Part shown: piece by piece, positions 30,795 through 41,473 of the stretch
Layout: the number at the start of each line of letters is the position of its first letter
Position numbering within the stretch: the stretch's first letter is position 1
NCBI RefSeq assembly: GCF_000143415.4
Contig: NW_003314405.1
Span: forward strand, 206,282-270,281
Source: Selaginella moellendorffii
Taxonomy: Eukaryota > Streptophyta > Lycopodiopsida > Selaginellales > Selaginellaceae
Direction of reading: 5' to 3'
DNA: 64,000 nucleotides
Notes under the pieces: model-generated
Seen by the model: only the letters and a program-made list of their open reading frames with translations
Database searches by the model: none
Told to the model about the DNA's origin: nothing
Position numbers and translations under genes: made by a program

Positions 30795-32333
30795 ATGACT
30801 CTTCCTGCGCTCTTGCTGCTACTCATCATTGTAAGATTTTCTTGTCTAGATGTAATTCAAGGCGTTCCAATCTACTGGGTGTCACTTGAGGCCAACACCA
30901 GCAAACTCGTCTACAAACCCACCAATGCAGGTGACACAATCATGGATTTTTCGGCCGTGGGATACTTGGGAAGGGATGCCGCACTGCCAGACAACATACC
31001 AGTGAAAGTTGCCCTCTATCCTGCTCGCAACTACAAAGGCAGCAACAAGAGCCATGGTGAATCCATCCAGCAGGCCATCAATGAGGTTTCTTCCTTGCCC
31101 CTGGATCCTTCTACAGGTTACCGTGGAGCAATCCAGCTTTCGAGTGGAGTCTTTGATGTTCGAGGCCACCGCTTTACCATCAACACCAGTGGAATTGTCA
31201 TCACCGGCAGCAGCAGCGAAGAAACAATTCTCCAGGCAAGCGTTTCCCGCGTCGACGGCGATGACAGTACCTTTCCCCACTTCTATCCTCTTTTCTCTGT
31301 GGAGAGTCCGCAAGAAAAGGTCTCGGAGATTGGCTCGAAAACCGCGATCATAGCAACAGTGCCGTCGGGATCCAGGTTCGTGCAGCTCAACTCAACTCGA
31401 GATATCAATCCTGGGGACCTCGTGAGGATCGTTTGGCCGATGAGCTCCGCGTGGATCCAGACCATGAACATGACGCACAGGTGGTCGAATGCTTCGTCAA
31501 CATACATCGAACGCAAAGTCGCCAGTATCGACAACGCGAGCAGCAGAGTCTTCCTCGACGTCCCAGTTTCTTTCCGGATCGATCTAGCGTATCTGAGCAC
31601 CGCGCAGCCGGCCTACTTGGTCAAGGTTAACATCTCCGGAAGAACAAGCCACGTTGGTCTCGAGAACTTTAAAGCAGTCCAGGACAAAGTTCTTCCGTAC
31701 GGTGCCGGGAACTTCCTCAACATCCAGCAAGTGGAGAACTCGTGGGTGAGAAACGTCGCTGCTGTGGACTTTGGAGGAGACACTGTTACTATCGCCGGCA
31801 CGAAGGTCACCGTCGACAACTTGCACCTTGAGAGGACCATCCAGAGCAACAGGTATGGCGCCAAACGAGCAGATCTCGCCATCCAATTTCCAGGCTCGCA
31901 GATCCTCGTAAAGAACAGCGTCATTCGGGGAGGAGATTTTCAGTTTAGCTACATCACCAGGAACCAGGCAAATGGTCCCAACGTGTTCTTCAACAGCACC
32001 GGCTATGGAAGCTCGCCAGCGGAACCTCACAGCCACTTTGCGACAGGGATCTTGTACGACAACATGAACTTGGTGGGTGGAACGCTGAGCCTGGTGAATC
32101 GAGCGACCATCACTCACGGCTACACATCCGGGTTTAGCGTCGCATGGAACTGTAACGCGACGGTGCTCAAGGTGATCAATCCTCCACAGGCGGCCAACTG
32201 GGCGATTGGATGCAACGCGAAATCGCTGGGAAGCATTGGAGACGAAACGCCGGGATTCATCGAGCCGGGAGGAATCGAGTCTGATCGTTTGACAAGCTTG
32301 TACCTGGCTCAAAAAAAGGTCGCAAAAATGTGA
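30795..32333 (+). CDS. Secreted pectin-lyase-fold (right-handed beta-helix) protein, copy 1
   Basis: This is a 512-residue intronless protein with a signal peptide (hydrophobic to about residue 23, then VPIYWVSLEANTS). The pattern TIMDFSAVGYLG…IQQAINEVSSLPLDPSTGYRGAIQLSSGVFDVRG is typical of right-handed beta-helix carbohydrate-active proteins: a unit number of nucleotides apart, an Ala/Ile-rich helix (SIQQAI) then stacked strands. Later conserved pieces are NSWVRNVAAVDFGGDTVTI, FPGSQILVKNSVIRGG, ANGPNVFFNSTGYG and AANWAIGC. Several N-glycosylation sequons fit secretion. I believe similar proteins occur in bacteria and mosses, but that was not checked. The substrate is unknown; pectin or another uronan is possible. 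Two paralogues follow at 32900 and 39877. Confidence 0.8.
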   Translation: MTLPALLLLLIIVRFSCLDVIQGVPIYWVSLEANTSKLVYKPTNAGDTIMDFSAVGYLGRDAALPDNIPVKVALYPARNYKGSNKSHGESIQQAINEVSSLPLDPSTGYRGAIQLSSGVFDVRGHRFTINTSGIVITGSSSEETILQASVSRVDGDDSTFPHFYPLFSVESPQEKVSEIGSKTAIIATVPSGSRFVQLNSTRDINPGDLVRIVWPMSSAWIQTMNMTHRWSNASSTYIERKVASIDNASSRVFLDVPVSFRIDLAYLSTAQPAYLVKVNISGRTSHVGLENFKAVQDKVLPYGAGNFLNIQQVENSWVRNVAAVDFGGDTVTIAGTKVTVDNLHLERTIQSNRYGAKRADLAIQFPGSQILVKNSVIRGGDFQFSYITRNQANGPNVFFNSTGYGSSPAEPHSHFATGILYDNMNLVGGTLSLVNRATITHGYTSGFSVAWNCNATVLKVINPPQAANWAIGCNAKSLGSIGDETPGFIEPGGIESDRLTSLYLAQKKVAKM

Positions 32334-32899
32334 GCAAAGAAAGTCAATACACGTGAAATTTGTGGATATACCCTTTGAAACTTTCAACATATGTCTAGGA
32401 TGAATAAGCAACACAAAAACGTTTCTAGAACACCTCGTTTGCATGCCGAGTTGGCAAAACCACATAAACGCCAGATAATTGGAAGCGTAAGTGATAGAAA
32501 TTTGTAGTGACAGTGTAAAAAATCAGACACGAAGTCCATATTCTTCTCAGTGCAATCTTCCTCTTCTTTGGTAACAGGAACAAGGCCAAAGTCTCATATG
32601 GGAAAATCAAGGAAGCAATGCAAATCAAGATGTGAAATTATTTACACGCGGTAGAAGGGTTTATAATTCCAGGATAGGACAATGTATCTGCGCGGCCAAA
32701 GACCGGTCAACGCATGAGATTCACGGTGTTTCCAGATATCGATTCGAATCCTCCTGAATTTGTCCTGAAAGAATGAAAATATTCTTTCTCCAACCTTTGC
32801 CATGCCGTATTAAACTCTCTTATAACATTTTGTCGTGGTTTTCCGCTATAAAATGTAGGCTGATTTTGATAGTTTAGAGCAGTATATAATCTCTCAAGC
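32334..32899. other. Intergenic region between lyase copies 1 and 2
   Basis: It holds the 3' flank of copy 1 and the promoter of copy 2. A run with TATAAAATG at about 32847 lies roughly 50 bp before the copy 2 ATG. It does not resemble the copy 1 or copy 3 upstream DNA. Confidence 0.4.
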
Positions 32900-34435
32900 A
32901 TGCTTACTCTTTTGCTCACTTTAGTTTTTGGTTGTGTTACAGTTTTTTGTGCCCCCACATATTGGGTGTCATTGGACAGTGACAATGGCAACAAGCTCGT
33001 TTACAAATCCACCAGCACAGGCGATACTATCATGGATTTTTCAGCGGTGGGATACTTGGGCAGCGATGCAACTCTCCCAGATAACGTGCCTGTGAGAAGA
33101 ACTCTCTATCCCGTTCGATCTGGTGGCAGCAGCAAAAGCGATGGCGATGCCATCCAGCAAGCCATCGACGAGGTCTCCTCCTTGCCACTCGATCCCTCCA
33201 CAGGCTTCCGAGGAGCAATCCAGCTCTCAAGTGGAGTTTTTGACGTTCGAGGCCACCACTTTACCATCAACGCGAGTGGAATTCTCATCACCGGCAGCAG
33301 CAGTAGCGAAACCATCCTCCACGCAAATGTCTCCATAGCCGAGGATGGCATGCACGTCTACGCTTTGTTCTCGGTCGAGAGTCCACAGCAGACTATCTCA
33401 GAGGTTGGTCACAGAGCTGCTATAATCGAGACTGTTCCTTCCGGTTCTAGGTACGTGAAGCTCGACTCGTCTAGTGGACTCAAACCCGGCGATCTCGTCT
33501 CGATCGTCTGGCCGATGACTTCCAAGTGGATTCAGATGATGAAGATGAGCGAGAGATGGGGGAACTATGCGGAAACGTCCATCGAGCGCAGAGTTATCAG
33601 GGTTGACGCCGAGAAAAACACGGTATTTCTCGACGTCCCGGTTCCATTTCGTGTTGATCTAGAGTACCTGAGCTCGTCACAGCCGGCGTACTTGGTCAAG
33701 GTGGAGATCTCTGGACGAGTATCCCAAGTCGGTCTCGAGAACTTTAAGGCTGTCCAGGACAAAGTTCTCCCTTACGGTCGTGGCAGCTTTCTCAGCCTCG
33801 CGCAGGTGGAGGACTCTTGGGTGAGAAATGTCGTGGCTGTCGACTTTGGAGGAGATACCATGACTGTCACTGGAAAGAGGATCACAGTCGAGGGCTTGAA
33901 TCTCATCCGGACGCTTCCAGGCCCGAGGCATGGTCCAAAACCAGCTGATCTCGCCATTGCCTTTCCAGGCTCCCAGATCCTCGTCAAGAACAGCATCATC
34001 GAAGGAGGAAGCACTCAGTTCATCTACATGACCCGGGATCAAGCGAATGGTCCAAACGTTTTCTTCAACAGCACTGGATATGGGAGCGCACCTGCGGAGC
34101 CTCACGCTCACTTTGCAACTGGGATCTTATATGATAACATGAAGTTTGAGAGTGGGACGATCAGCTTGATCAACAGGCCGTACAAGGATCACGGCTACAC
34201 TTCTGGATATAGTGTTGTGTGGAACTGTCACACCAAGGTGTTGGAAGTTGTGAAACCTCCACAAGCAGCAAACTGGGCCATTGGAGGCACCACTCAATCT
34301 CTGGGAAGCATTGGGGATGAGACTCCAGGATTTATTGAGCCAAGAGGAATTGAGTCTCATCGCTTGGCAAGTCTGTATTTGGCTCAAAAAGCAGCTGCAA
34401 AAATTGAAACTTCTGAACAAAAATATGAGAAATAA
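32900..34435 (+). CDS. Secreted pectin-lyase-fold protein, copy 2
   Basis: This is a 511-residue intronless paralogue of copy 1, collinear throughout. It has a signal peptide (MLTLLLTLVFGCVTVFCA) and then PTYWVSLDSDNGNKLVYKS. It shares all conserved blocks with copy 1, including GYLG, FRGAIQLSSGVFDVRG, DSWVRNVVAVDFGGDTMTV and PPQAANWAIGG. It differs from copy 1 but is close to copy 3 in the middle and C-terminal parts (SIAEDGMHVYALFSVESPQQ, IQMMKMSERWGNY, VVWNCHTKVLEVVKPP). The C-tail is longer and charged (IETSEQKYEK). Confidence 0.8.
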   Translation: MLTLLLTLVFGCVTVFCAPTYWVSLDSDNGNKLVYKSTSTGDTIMDFSAVGYLGSDATLPDNVPVRRTLYPVRSGGSSKSDGDAIQQAIDEVSSLPLDPSTGFRGAIQLSSGVFDVRGHHFTINASGILITGSSSSETILHANVSIAEDGMHVYALFSVESPQQTISEVGHRAAIIETVPSGSRYVKLDSSSGLKPGDLVSIVWPMTSKWIQMMKMSERWGNYAETSIERRVIRVDAEKNTVFLDVPVPFRVDLEYLSSSQPAYLVKVEISGRVSQVGLENFKAVQDKVLPYGRGSFLSLAQVEDSWVRNVVAVDFGGDTMTVTGKRITVEGLNLIRTLPGPRHGPKPADLAIAFPGSQILVKNSIIEGGSTQFIYMTRDQANGPNVFFNSTGYGSAPAEPHAHFATGILYDNMKFESGTISLINRPYKDHGYTSGYSVVWNCHTKVLEVVKPPQAANWAIGGTTQSLGSIGDETPGFIEPRGIESHRLASLYLAQKAAAKIETSEQKYEK

Positions 34436-37400
34436 CAAAAATGTTCCACTGTAAAGTTTTGTTATTTAAAAAAATACTTCCACATCAAATCAAACTAGTC
34501 AAAACAAAAAATCACTTCAGATTCCTTAGACTCCATGCATACGGTTGTTCCACAATGGAAAGCATGCTTCTTTGGTCCAATATTTTCAGTACAATTTTGG
34601 GTGATAAGTTTTTGGTGGTAGTATATCATCCATTGCCAAACAGTTGATAATATTACTTTGGTATTAGGGCTTTTTTGCACTGACCCTTACCCTTAAAGTT
34701 AAAAGTGATTGTTTAAGTAATTTGGTTTCACATAAACCTTTAAGCTAAGTATCAATACTTATGTATATCCCTTATATTTACCTTTACCCTTAAATTTTAG
34801 GAAGCTACAGAAGTTAAGTCACTTAACTTGCCATTATTCCATTAAGAGCTCTTTGATTGCTGCAAGGAGATTTGGGCTGCTAATCACACAAGATAGTGCA
34901 CAGATCTAGCACTGCCACTTGATCTCAACCTATCCAACTCTCTCTTACTCAGCATGCTTCAATCAGCTCTAGATCAAGGGATCTCTCATTCAAATTGGCC
35001 TCCATCAGTCGCTAGATCTGCTTTTGGCTCTCTATCGTGGTTCCAATCTCACACCTAAATGTTCTTGTGATGCTTGATGACCCATGGAGGATCTTTGCGC
35101 TGTGCCACGAGAAATTCTGGGAAAACCTGTGAGAAATTCTGGGACCAATCACATGAATTGTGGGGCTTTGGAGCTTGAAAGATGGGAGTTAGAGGGCGAG
35201 ACTCGATTCAACAAGGGTTTGTTAAAGTATGAATCAAAACAATTTAAGGTAAACTCTTAGATTAAATAGGGGGTTAAGTTTTAAACTTATGAAGTTAATA
35301 GATTAAGGGTAATGACCATATTGACATATCCTAAGTTTTTTTTACATACCAATTTTTTCTCATATGTCAAGTAATATGGCCTATTCCTTCTAGAACAGCA
35401 TACATAAAATCAACCTAACAGAACTAAACTCTAAAGACCAATCCGAGCCAATCACACATCTAGAGTTCCCCATTGACATTTTTTATCCAAGCAGCCAATG
35501 GTACTTATAACTGTGGAGGGAGGTTTAGCATAAGACTTGAGTCATGAGGAAGGCCATTGTCCAGCATGTTGTGCCATCATTATAAGATGTTTCTGGGCAA
35601 GATGTGAAGAAGCCACCACAATCTACAAATGCTTTTGTTGTTGAACAAGAACTAAAAGTGACTCAACAGAAGGAAAAGAAGAGAATAAAGTAATACATAT
35701 GAAGATTAGAGTGGATTGGTTGGTGAAAGATACAATTGTGAAGTCTTGTAGTTAAACTATGCATTTGCCAGATGTGATGAATTTCTAAAACAAACTGTTG
35801 CATACAATGAAGGGACATTGTTCTTTGCACTTCAAAACAACTGGTCAGTTGTTGTGTTCAAAACAAATGCTCACAAGCAGAGATCCACAACTTTCTCACT
35901 TCTAGCTCAGCCCCAGGGCCCAAGCACCTTGGCATTGAGCAAAACTTGCGTAGTGGTTCTCCTGTGCAAAAGAATCCACTGGTATTGAGCACCATGTCCT
36001 GCTTCATGCTGAAGGATCGTATCCATAGTTCCACAACAAGCAAGAAGTGCATTCCAAAGCCTTTCAATCTTCACTTGCTTTGTACTAAGATCTCCATCTT
36101 GGTTCTAGAGTTTACAAAACTCTTGCAAGCCCACTAGGGCAAGGGGCCCATTTTTCGCCTGGGTACCTGCCCAACCCAAACAAGTCCCTACAGTAAAATA
36201 GAGCAATTCTTGGCAGGCTCGTATCATGACATGATAAGTTCCAACTGATTCAAGTGTTATCCATCAGCTTTTTCAATAAGAAATTCAGCTGTCTAAATAA
36301 ACATTTTGCAACACCAAGCCATCTTGCTGAATTATCCAGTAAAGAAGGCTATAGTGGAAAAAATGTGCTTGATTATTGACCAATTATAGTTAAATTGAAT
36401 TATAAATTGATCAAATCATGAGTTGATTGATCAGTTCATGATTTAATTGATCAATGAATGCTATGCTAATTGATGATTTGTTTCATCAATTCAATATTGA
36501 TTGATCATCATCAATGAGTTTATTAATGAGATATCAATTAATATTTATTAGCAATAACTATATTATATGGTTGGTTTAAAATAAGTGGTATAATTTTTGG
36601 TTTGCTAACCTATAGGGGGGTTGGGTCATAGTGGATATACCTGAAATATGCTTGGATATTCTAGGATATTCTACCATCTAACAGTTGTTATTCATTTAGA
36701 TTTATAATTTATAAACATGTTTATAATTTACTAACACTTTTTAGTATAATCTAGCTTATTCTACTATTCAATGGTTGATATGCAATAAGTTTAATCTTGT
36801 GTTTATAAATTATAAATTTCCATATGATTAATTAGATTAATAAATAGGAATAACACTACTATTAAGTAAACCAAGAATTGCTACATATAACACATAGAAA
36901 ATTATTTGATTTAATATTATAAGAAATATCATAATTTATGGCTTTTATAATCAGGCTATAGTAATCCCCACACAAATCACTTGCATTATTGAAGAATCTA
37001 GTGCTGTGGGCATCACCAATGCTAGGATCCTTTTATCAACTAGAACAAACCAGGTGAGATGATGAAGTGCTACCAACTAACAACTCTATGGTGCTTGGAA
37101 GTAGGGCAGTCACTCATGTTATCATATATGCTGCTGCAAGTGATGGGATGAGGGAGCTGACCACACTATGAAGTGCAAGGGTGGGAGTTCCAATTGCTTG
37201 AGGTGCTTGTCCCACTGTATCTTGTGAAATCCAAACATTGATGATTTAGCCTTTCTAATTAGGGGGGCCAAACGTTATTTGCAATCTCTTCTTGATAATT
37301 AGAGTTAAGGGGGTAAGCAACTTGCATATGTAGGAGGGATGGCTTAAGAATCCAATAGTAGTGGATTTAGTGAAGATAGAAATCTCTAAGGCTGATGAGA

Positions 37401-39333
37401 AAGAGTATGACCAAATACCACCTCAAATAAGGTTAAAGGGGATTGACAACATCACTTAGGTGACTTGGGTTTTTAGGATATGTTATATAGCAAAGACGAG
37501 AATATACTATGATGCATGATTCATCCAACTCATCGATCAACAAATGCAAGTGATTAAGGAGTTGAAAGTCCAAAAGATGCATGAAAAGGTGTTAAATATT
37601 TACCTCATTGTAGAGAAGTAATAATTATTTATAATCCACTATGCTTCTTTGCAAATTCATGTCCTCGTAAATGGAAACAAAAAACCACAACTTTCTCAAA
37701 AGCTTCATTCTCTTAACACCTTATCACCACACTTCTTTGCAAATTCACACTTTCATGAATAAAAGTTTAAAATTGTAACTCTTTCAAAAACCTCAATTTC
37801 CTAACACTCTACCCCTTGATATAGAGGAACTATATTATCAAATATAAATAATGATGTGATTCCTTTAGTCTTGACACCCTATCCCTCGAGTTAAACCTAG
37901 TGGAATAAATTAGACTGTTAAATGTTAAGTTCAACATATGGTAGCCAACCAATAGACTTGAATTTAAAACCTCTTTAATACCAAATATAAACTTTTAAAT
38001 TTAGACTTCTTGAAAATTCAATATTATTCAAATCTGCATTCTAACAATTGGAAAAAATAATATTTTATCTATAGGTTATATTTAAACCTCAATGGGTCAT
38101 TTCTTAAATTATTCTCTTTGGTTATTTAAAAGGACTTCAAAATAGGGATAAATATTCTTAAATCAAAGAGTTTAAGATATTGGAGATTGGTTAAGTTTCC
38201 AAGTATGATAGTAAAGGTTCTATAAAGTGCTGAAGAAGTAAAGCAAGACTCCAACCTTTAGGCATGCAAAAGATAAGATCAAATAGGTGTGTAAAATGTA
38301 ATAAACATTGCATCCAGAGTGATATAGTTGTGTTATTTAATGTTAGGAAACAAAAAAGCTCATGGTATAAGGTTTGGAGATTGAGGTGGGTAGGTGGTGT
38401 GAAAGGATCTTTTATACTGTTTAAAGTGATTTGCAATCAAGCATTTGTGGCTAGGATGTTGTGTTTAATATTTAGAGTGTAGAGAAGAGTTGGTTTGAGG
38501 CTTGTAACAACTCATATAAACATCTTGTTTTATGGTGGCATCACTTTTTTTTCTGGTTAGTACTTTTTCTTTAAGGCTTCTATAAGTTGTATTCACATTT
38601 TAGTAGTGTAAACTTCTAAATTTAAACTTCCTAAAAGGTCACCACTATTCAAATTTAAGAACATTTAACCTAAGTATCCCATTTAAAATTAAATACACTT
38701 AACACTAAATATCTTTTAATTTGGCTTTCAAAGTTCATAGTCTTCTTTTGTTGTGATGCAACTGGATATTAGTCATGGAAGTGGAAGGAACTCATTGATC
38801 ATGCAAAATCTTCCAAATATTTTTAGCCTATCTTAGCTTTGAATTCTCCTCTTCAATTTTAAATTCCAAGTGAGTATCAGGCAAGAATGCTATAACATCT
38901 AGAATTGTCATTTGTGCACAATCTATTAGAAAAGATTATTTTTTTTTTATAAACCCTTTCTCTTTATATTTAAACCCCTATGAATATGTGGTTTTATTTA
39001 GTTTTTTACAGTAGAATTAATGTTCAATACTTGATATTGATATTAGTTAATTTTAAAATAAGAAAAATAACTAAATATATTAATAACTATATTTAGTTCA
39101 AAATTTTAAATATAGGCAACCCAGAAATAAACTCCAACTCAATATAAGCTAATGACAAATTACCAAATGATAAATTTATAATTCAATTAGATCAAATAAA
39201 ATGTTCAATAATCACTGTCCATAGTAGATATAGCTGGTTTTCTTACACTTTATCCACTGTAGGCATAGTCAGTTTACAAAGAAATTGGTTTCAATCAAGT
39301 GCTAACAATGATAAACCTTGGATGTGAAAATGC
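34436..39333. other. Long AT-rich intergenic region between lyase copies 2 and 3
   Basis: About 4.9 kb without a recognisable gene. It includes a segment at 36630-36710 (GGATATACCTGAAATATGCTT…GGATATTCTA) similar to 5260-5320 and a cluster of ATTGATCA-type short palindromes at 36375-36540. Short open frames are not supported. The region looks like old, AT-decayed repeat. Confidence 0.5.
36375..36540. repeat. Cluster of TTGATCAAT-type palindromes
   Basis: TTGATCA, ATTGATCAA and close variants recur about eight times in 170 bp. The DNA is AT-rich, so chance plus slippage may explain part of it. Confidence 0.55.
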
Positions 39334-39416
39334 ATTTGTACAATTTCGAGTTGATCTAAGGCTCTAGTTTCAGGTACTAGTCTGCAAGGGCATGGGTTTG
39401 AATCCCATTACTAATA
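39334..39416 (+). tRNA. tRNA-Leu(CAG), decayed (probable pseudogene or SINE head)
   Basis: The 83-nt length fits tRNA-Leu. Acceptor ATTTGTA pairs with TACTAAT at 6 of 7 positions. The anticodon stem CTAGT/ACTAG is perfect and its 7-nt loop TTCAGGT gives anticodon CAG (39371-39373). A long variable arm (TCTGCAAGGGC) and a perfect T-arm (ATGGG, TTTGAAT, CCCAT) follow. The D-arm has lost its GCC/GGC pairing, and the A-box and T-loop carry C-to-T changes, so function is doubtful. Confidence 0.65.
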
Positions 39417-39540
39417 GTAGATAGCTGGTGTTAGTGATCGTGTTTACAGCCTTCAGCTAATAATCAGATTATTAATCAAGATTTCTTTTCTGGACCTCTT
39501 TGAGATGCCATGATTCGTCCTCTATTTAGAAGTAATGGTT

Positions 39541-39700
39541 TACAGAATGCCCGAACAGGATAGAACATCATGGAACACCGTCATTGCAGCATTTGCCCTC
39601 AGTTTGGTCCAGAGCATTCCACGACACAATCCATTTCCAGAATCTCCAAGAGGAAGATATTCCACATGTACGACGAGGTTTCATCACTTTGAAAATGATG
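39541..39700 (+). pseudogene. PPR gene debris upstream of lyase copy 3
   Basis: ATGCCCGAACAGGAT…TGGAACACCGTCATTGCAGC matches an S repeat of the downstream PPR gene (42141-42200). It is followed by a piece encoding ISRISKRKIF, related to the detached DYW end before lyase copy 1 (near 30510-30540). It is a join of two PPR fragments, not a gene. Confidence 0.65.
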
Positions 39701-39876
39701 GTAAGTGAAAAGTCTTTCTCACTTGGCCTGCATTTTGTCTCGATCTTTTCATCATACATGACGTTGTCATTAGTTCCAGGCTAAAGTCCAAAGCAAGAGT
39801 GACTATATCATTTCCTGTACGAACTATGAATCAAAGAGAAAAAATCAGGGAAGCTCGAAAAGTTTTTCAAGCAAAA

Positions 39877-41394
39877 ATGGCTCTTTCTGTGCTCTTCATG
39901 ATCGCAATATTTTCTTGCCTACATGTAACTCAAGGCGTTCCAATCTACTGGGTATCTCTTGACGCCAACACCAGCAAACTCGTCTACAAACCCACCAATG
40001 CAGGTGACACGATCATGGATTTTTCGTCGGTGGGATACTTGGGAAGAGATGCCAAACTGCCAGAGGTACCAGTGAAAGTTGTCCTCTATCCTGCTCGCAA
40101 CTGTAAAGACACCAACAAGAGCGACGGTGAATCCATCCAGCATGCCATCAACGAGCTCTCCTCCTTGCCACTCGATCCCTCCACAGGTTTCCGGGGAGCA
40201 ATCCAGCTCTCAAGTGGAGATTTCGACGTTCGAGGCCACCACTTCACCATCAACACCAGTGGAATTCTCATCACCGGGAGCAGCAGTAGCGAAACCATCC
40301 TCCACGCAAATGTTTCCATAGCCGAGGATGGCATGGACGTCCACGCTTTGTTCTCAGTCGAGAGTCCACAGCAAACCATCGCAGAGGTTGGTCACAGAGC
40401 TGCTATTGTCGAGACTGTTCCCTCCGGTTCTAACTATGTGAAGCTCGACTCGTCTTGTGGATTCAAACCCGGCGATCTCGTCTCGATCGTCTGGCCGATG
40501 ACTTCCAGGTGGATCCAGATGATGAATATGAGCGAGAGATGGGGAAACTTTGCGGTTACTTCCATCGAGCGCAGAGTTTCCAGAGTTAACGGCGAAAAGA
40601 ACATGGTGTTTCTCGACATCCCGGTTCCATTTCGTGTTGATCTCAGGTACCTGAGCTCGTCACAGCCGGCTTATTTGGTCAAGGTGGAGATCTCTGGACG
40701 AGTATCCCACGTCGGTCTCGAGAACTTCAAGGCTGTCCAGGACAAAGTTCTCCCTGTCGGCCGTGGCACCTTTCTCAACATCGGTCAGGTGGAGGACTCT
40801 TGGGTGAGAAATGTCGTGGCTGTCGACTTTGGAGGCGATACCATGACTGTCACTGGAAAGAGGATCACAGTCGAGGGCTTGAATCTCATCCGGACTATTC
40901 CGGGCCCGATGAAAGGTCCAAAATTTGCTGATCTCGCCATTGCCTTTCCAGGCTCCCAGATCCTCGTCAAGAACAGCGTCATCCAAGGAGGAAGCTCCCA
41001 GTTCAGCTACATGACCCGGGACCAAGCAAATGGTCCAAATGTTTTCTTTAACAGCACCGCATATGGGAGCTCACACGCGGAGCCTCACGCTCATTTTGCA
41101 ACTGGGATCCTGTATGACAGCATGAAGTTTGAAAATGGGACAATCAGCCTGCGCAATAGGCCATACAAACATCATGGCTATACTTCTGGATTTAGTGTTG
41201 TGTGGAACTGTCACACCAAGGTGTTGGAAGTTGTGAAACCTCCACAAGCAGCAAACTGGGCCATTGGAAACACGATACAATCGCTGGGAAGCACTGGGAA
41301 TGAGACTCTAGGATTCATTGAGCCAAGAGGAATCGAGTCTCCTCGCTTGGCAAGCTTGTATCTGGCTCAAAAAGCGGCAGCAAAAATGCATTAA
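39877..41394 (+). CDS. Secreted pectin-lyase-fold protein, copy 3 (mosaic)
   Basis: This is a 505-residue intronless paralogue, using the ATG aligned with copy 1's start (MALSVLFMIAIFSCLHVTQG as signal peptide). In-frame sequence upstream lacks support, though an ATG at 39829 gives a 16-residue extension. Residues 1 to about 85 follow copy 1 (VPIYWVSLDANTSKLVYKPT, VALYPARN-like VVLYPARNCK). From about SSLPLDPSTGFRG onward it follows copy 2 (SIAEDGMDVHALF, SERWGNF, VVWNCHTKVLEVVKPP). The upstream region also matches copy 1's. This looks like a recombinant of copies 1 and 2. Function as for copy 1. Confidence 0.8.
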   Translation: MALSVLFMIAIFSCLHVTQGVPIYWVSLDANTSKLVYKPTNAGDTIMDFSSVGYLGRDAKLPEVPVKVVLYPARNCKDTNKSDGESIQHAINELSSLPLDPSTGFRGAIQLSSGDFDVRGHHFTINTSGILITGSSSSETILHANVSIAEDGMDVHALFSVESPQQTIAEVGHRAAIVETVPSGSNYVKLDSSCGFKPGDLVSIVWPMTSRWIQMMNMSERWGNFAVTSIERRVSRVNGEKNMVFLDIPVPFRVDLRYLSSSQPAYLVKVEISGRVSHVGLENFKAVQDKVLPVGRGTFLNIGQVEDSWVRNVVAVDFGGDTMTVTGKRITVEGLNLIRTIPGPMKGPKFADLAIAFPGSQILVKNSVIQGGSSQFSYMTRDQANGPNVFFNSTAYGSSHAEPHAHFATGILYDSMKFENGTISLRNRPYKHHGYTSGFSVVWNCHTKVLEVVKPPQAANWAIGNTIQSLGSTGNETLGFIEPRGIESPRLASLYLAQKAAAKMH

Positions 41395-41473
41395 AAACTG
41401 CCAATGCAAGTCAATTTTTAATGGAATCGTCAATAATGGTCATTTAGTTGACTTTAGTTGACGTTTCATTTCA

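Noticed and set aside
36375-36540. Functional operator-like array of TTGATCAAT
   Set aside because: AT-rich context makes such palindromes easy by chance; no gene nearby.
39799-39876. N-terminal extension of lyase copy 3
   Set aside because: It starts with GTG, and the signal peptide aligned with copy 1 begins at the ATG at 39877.
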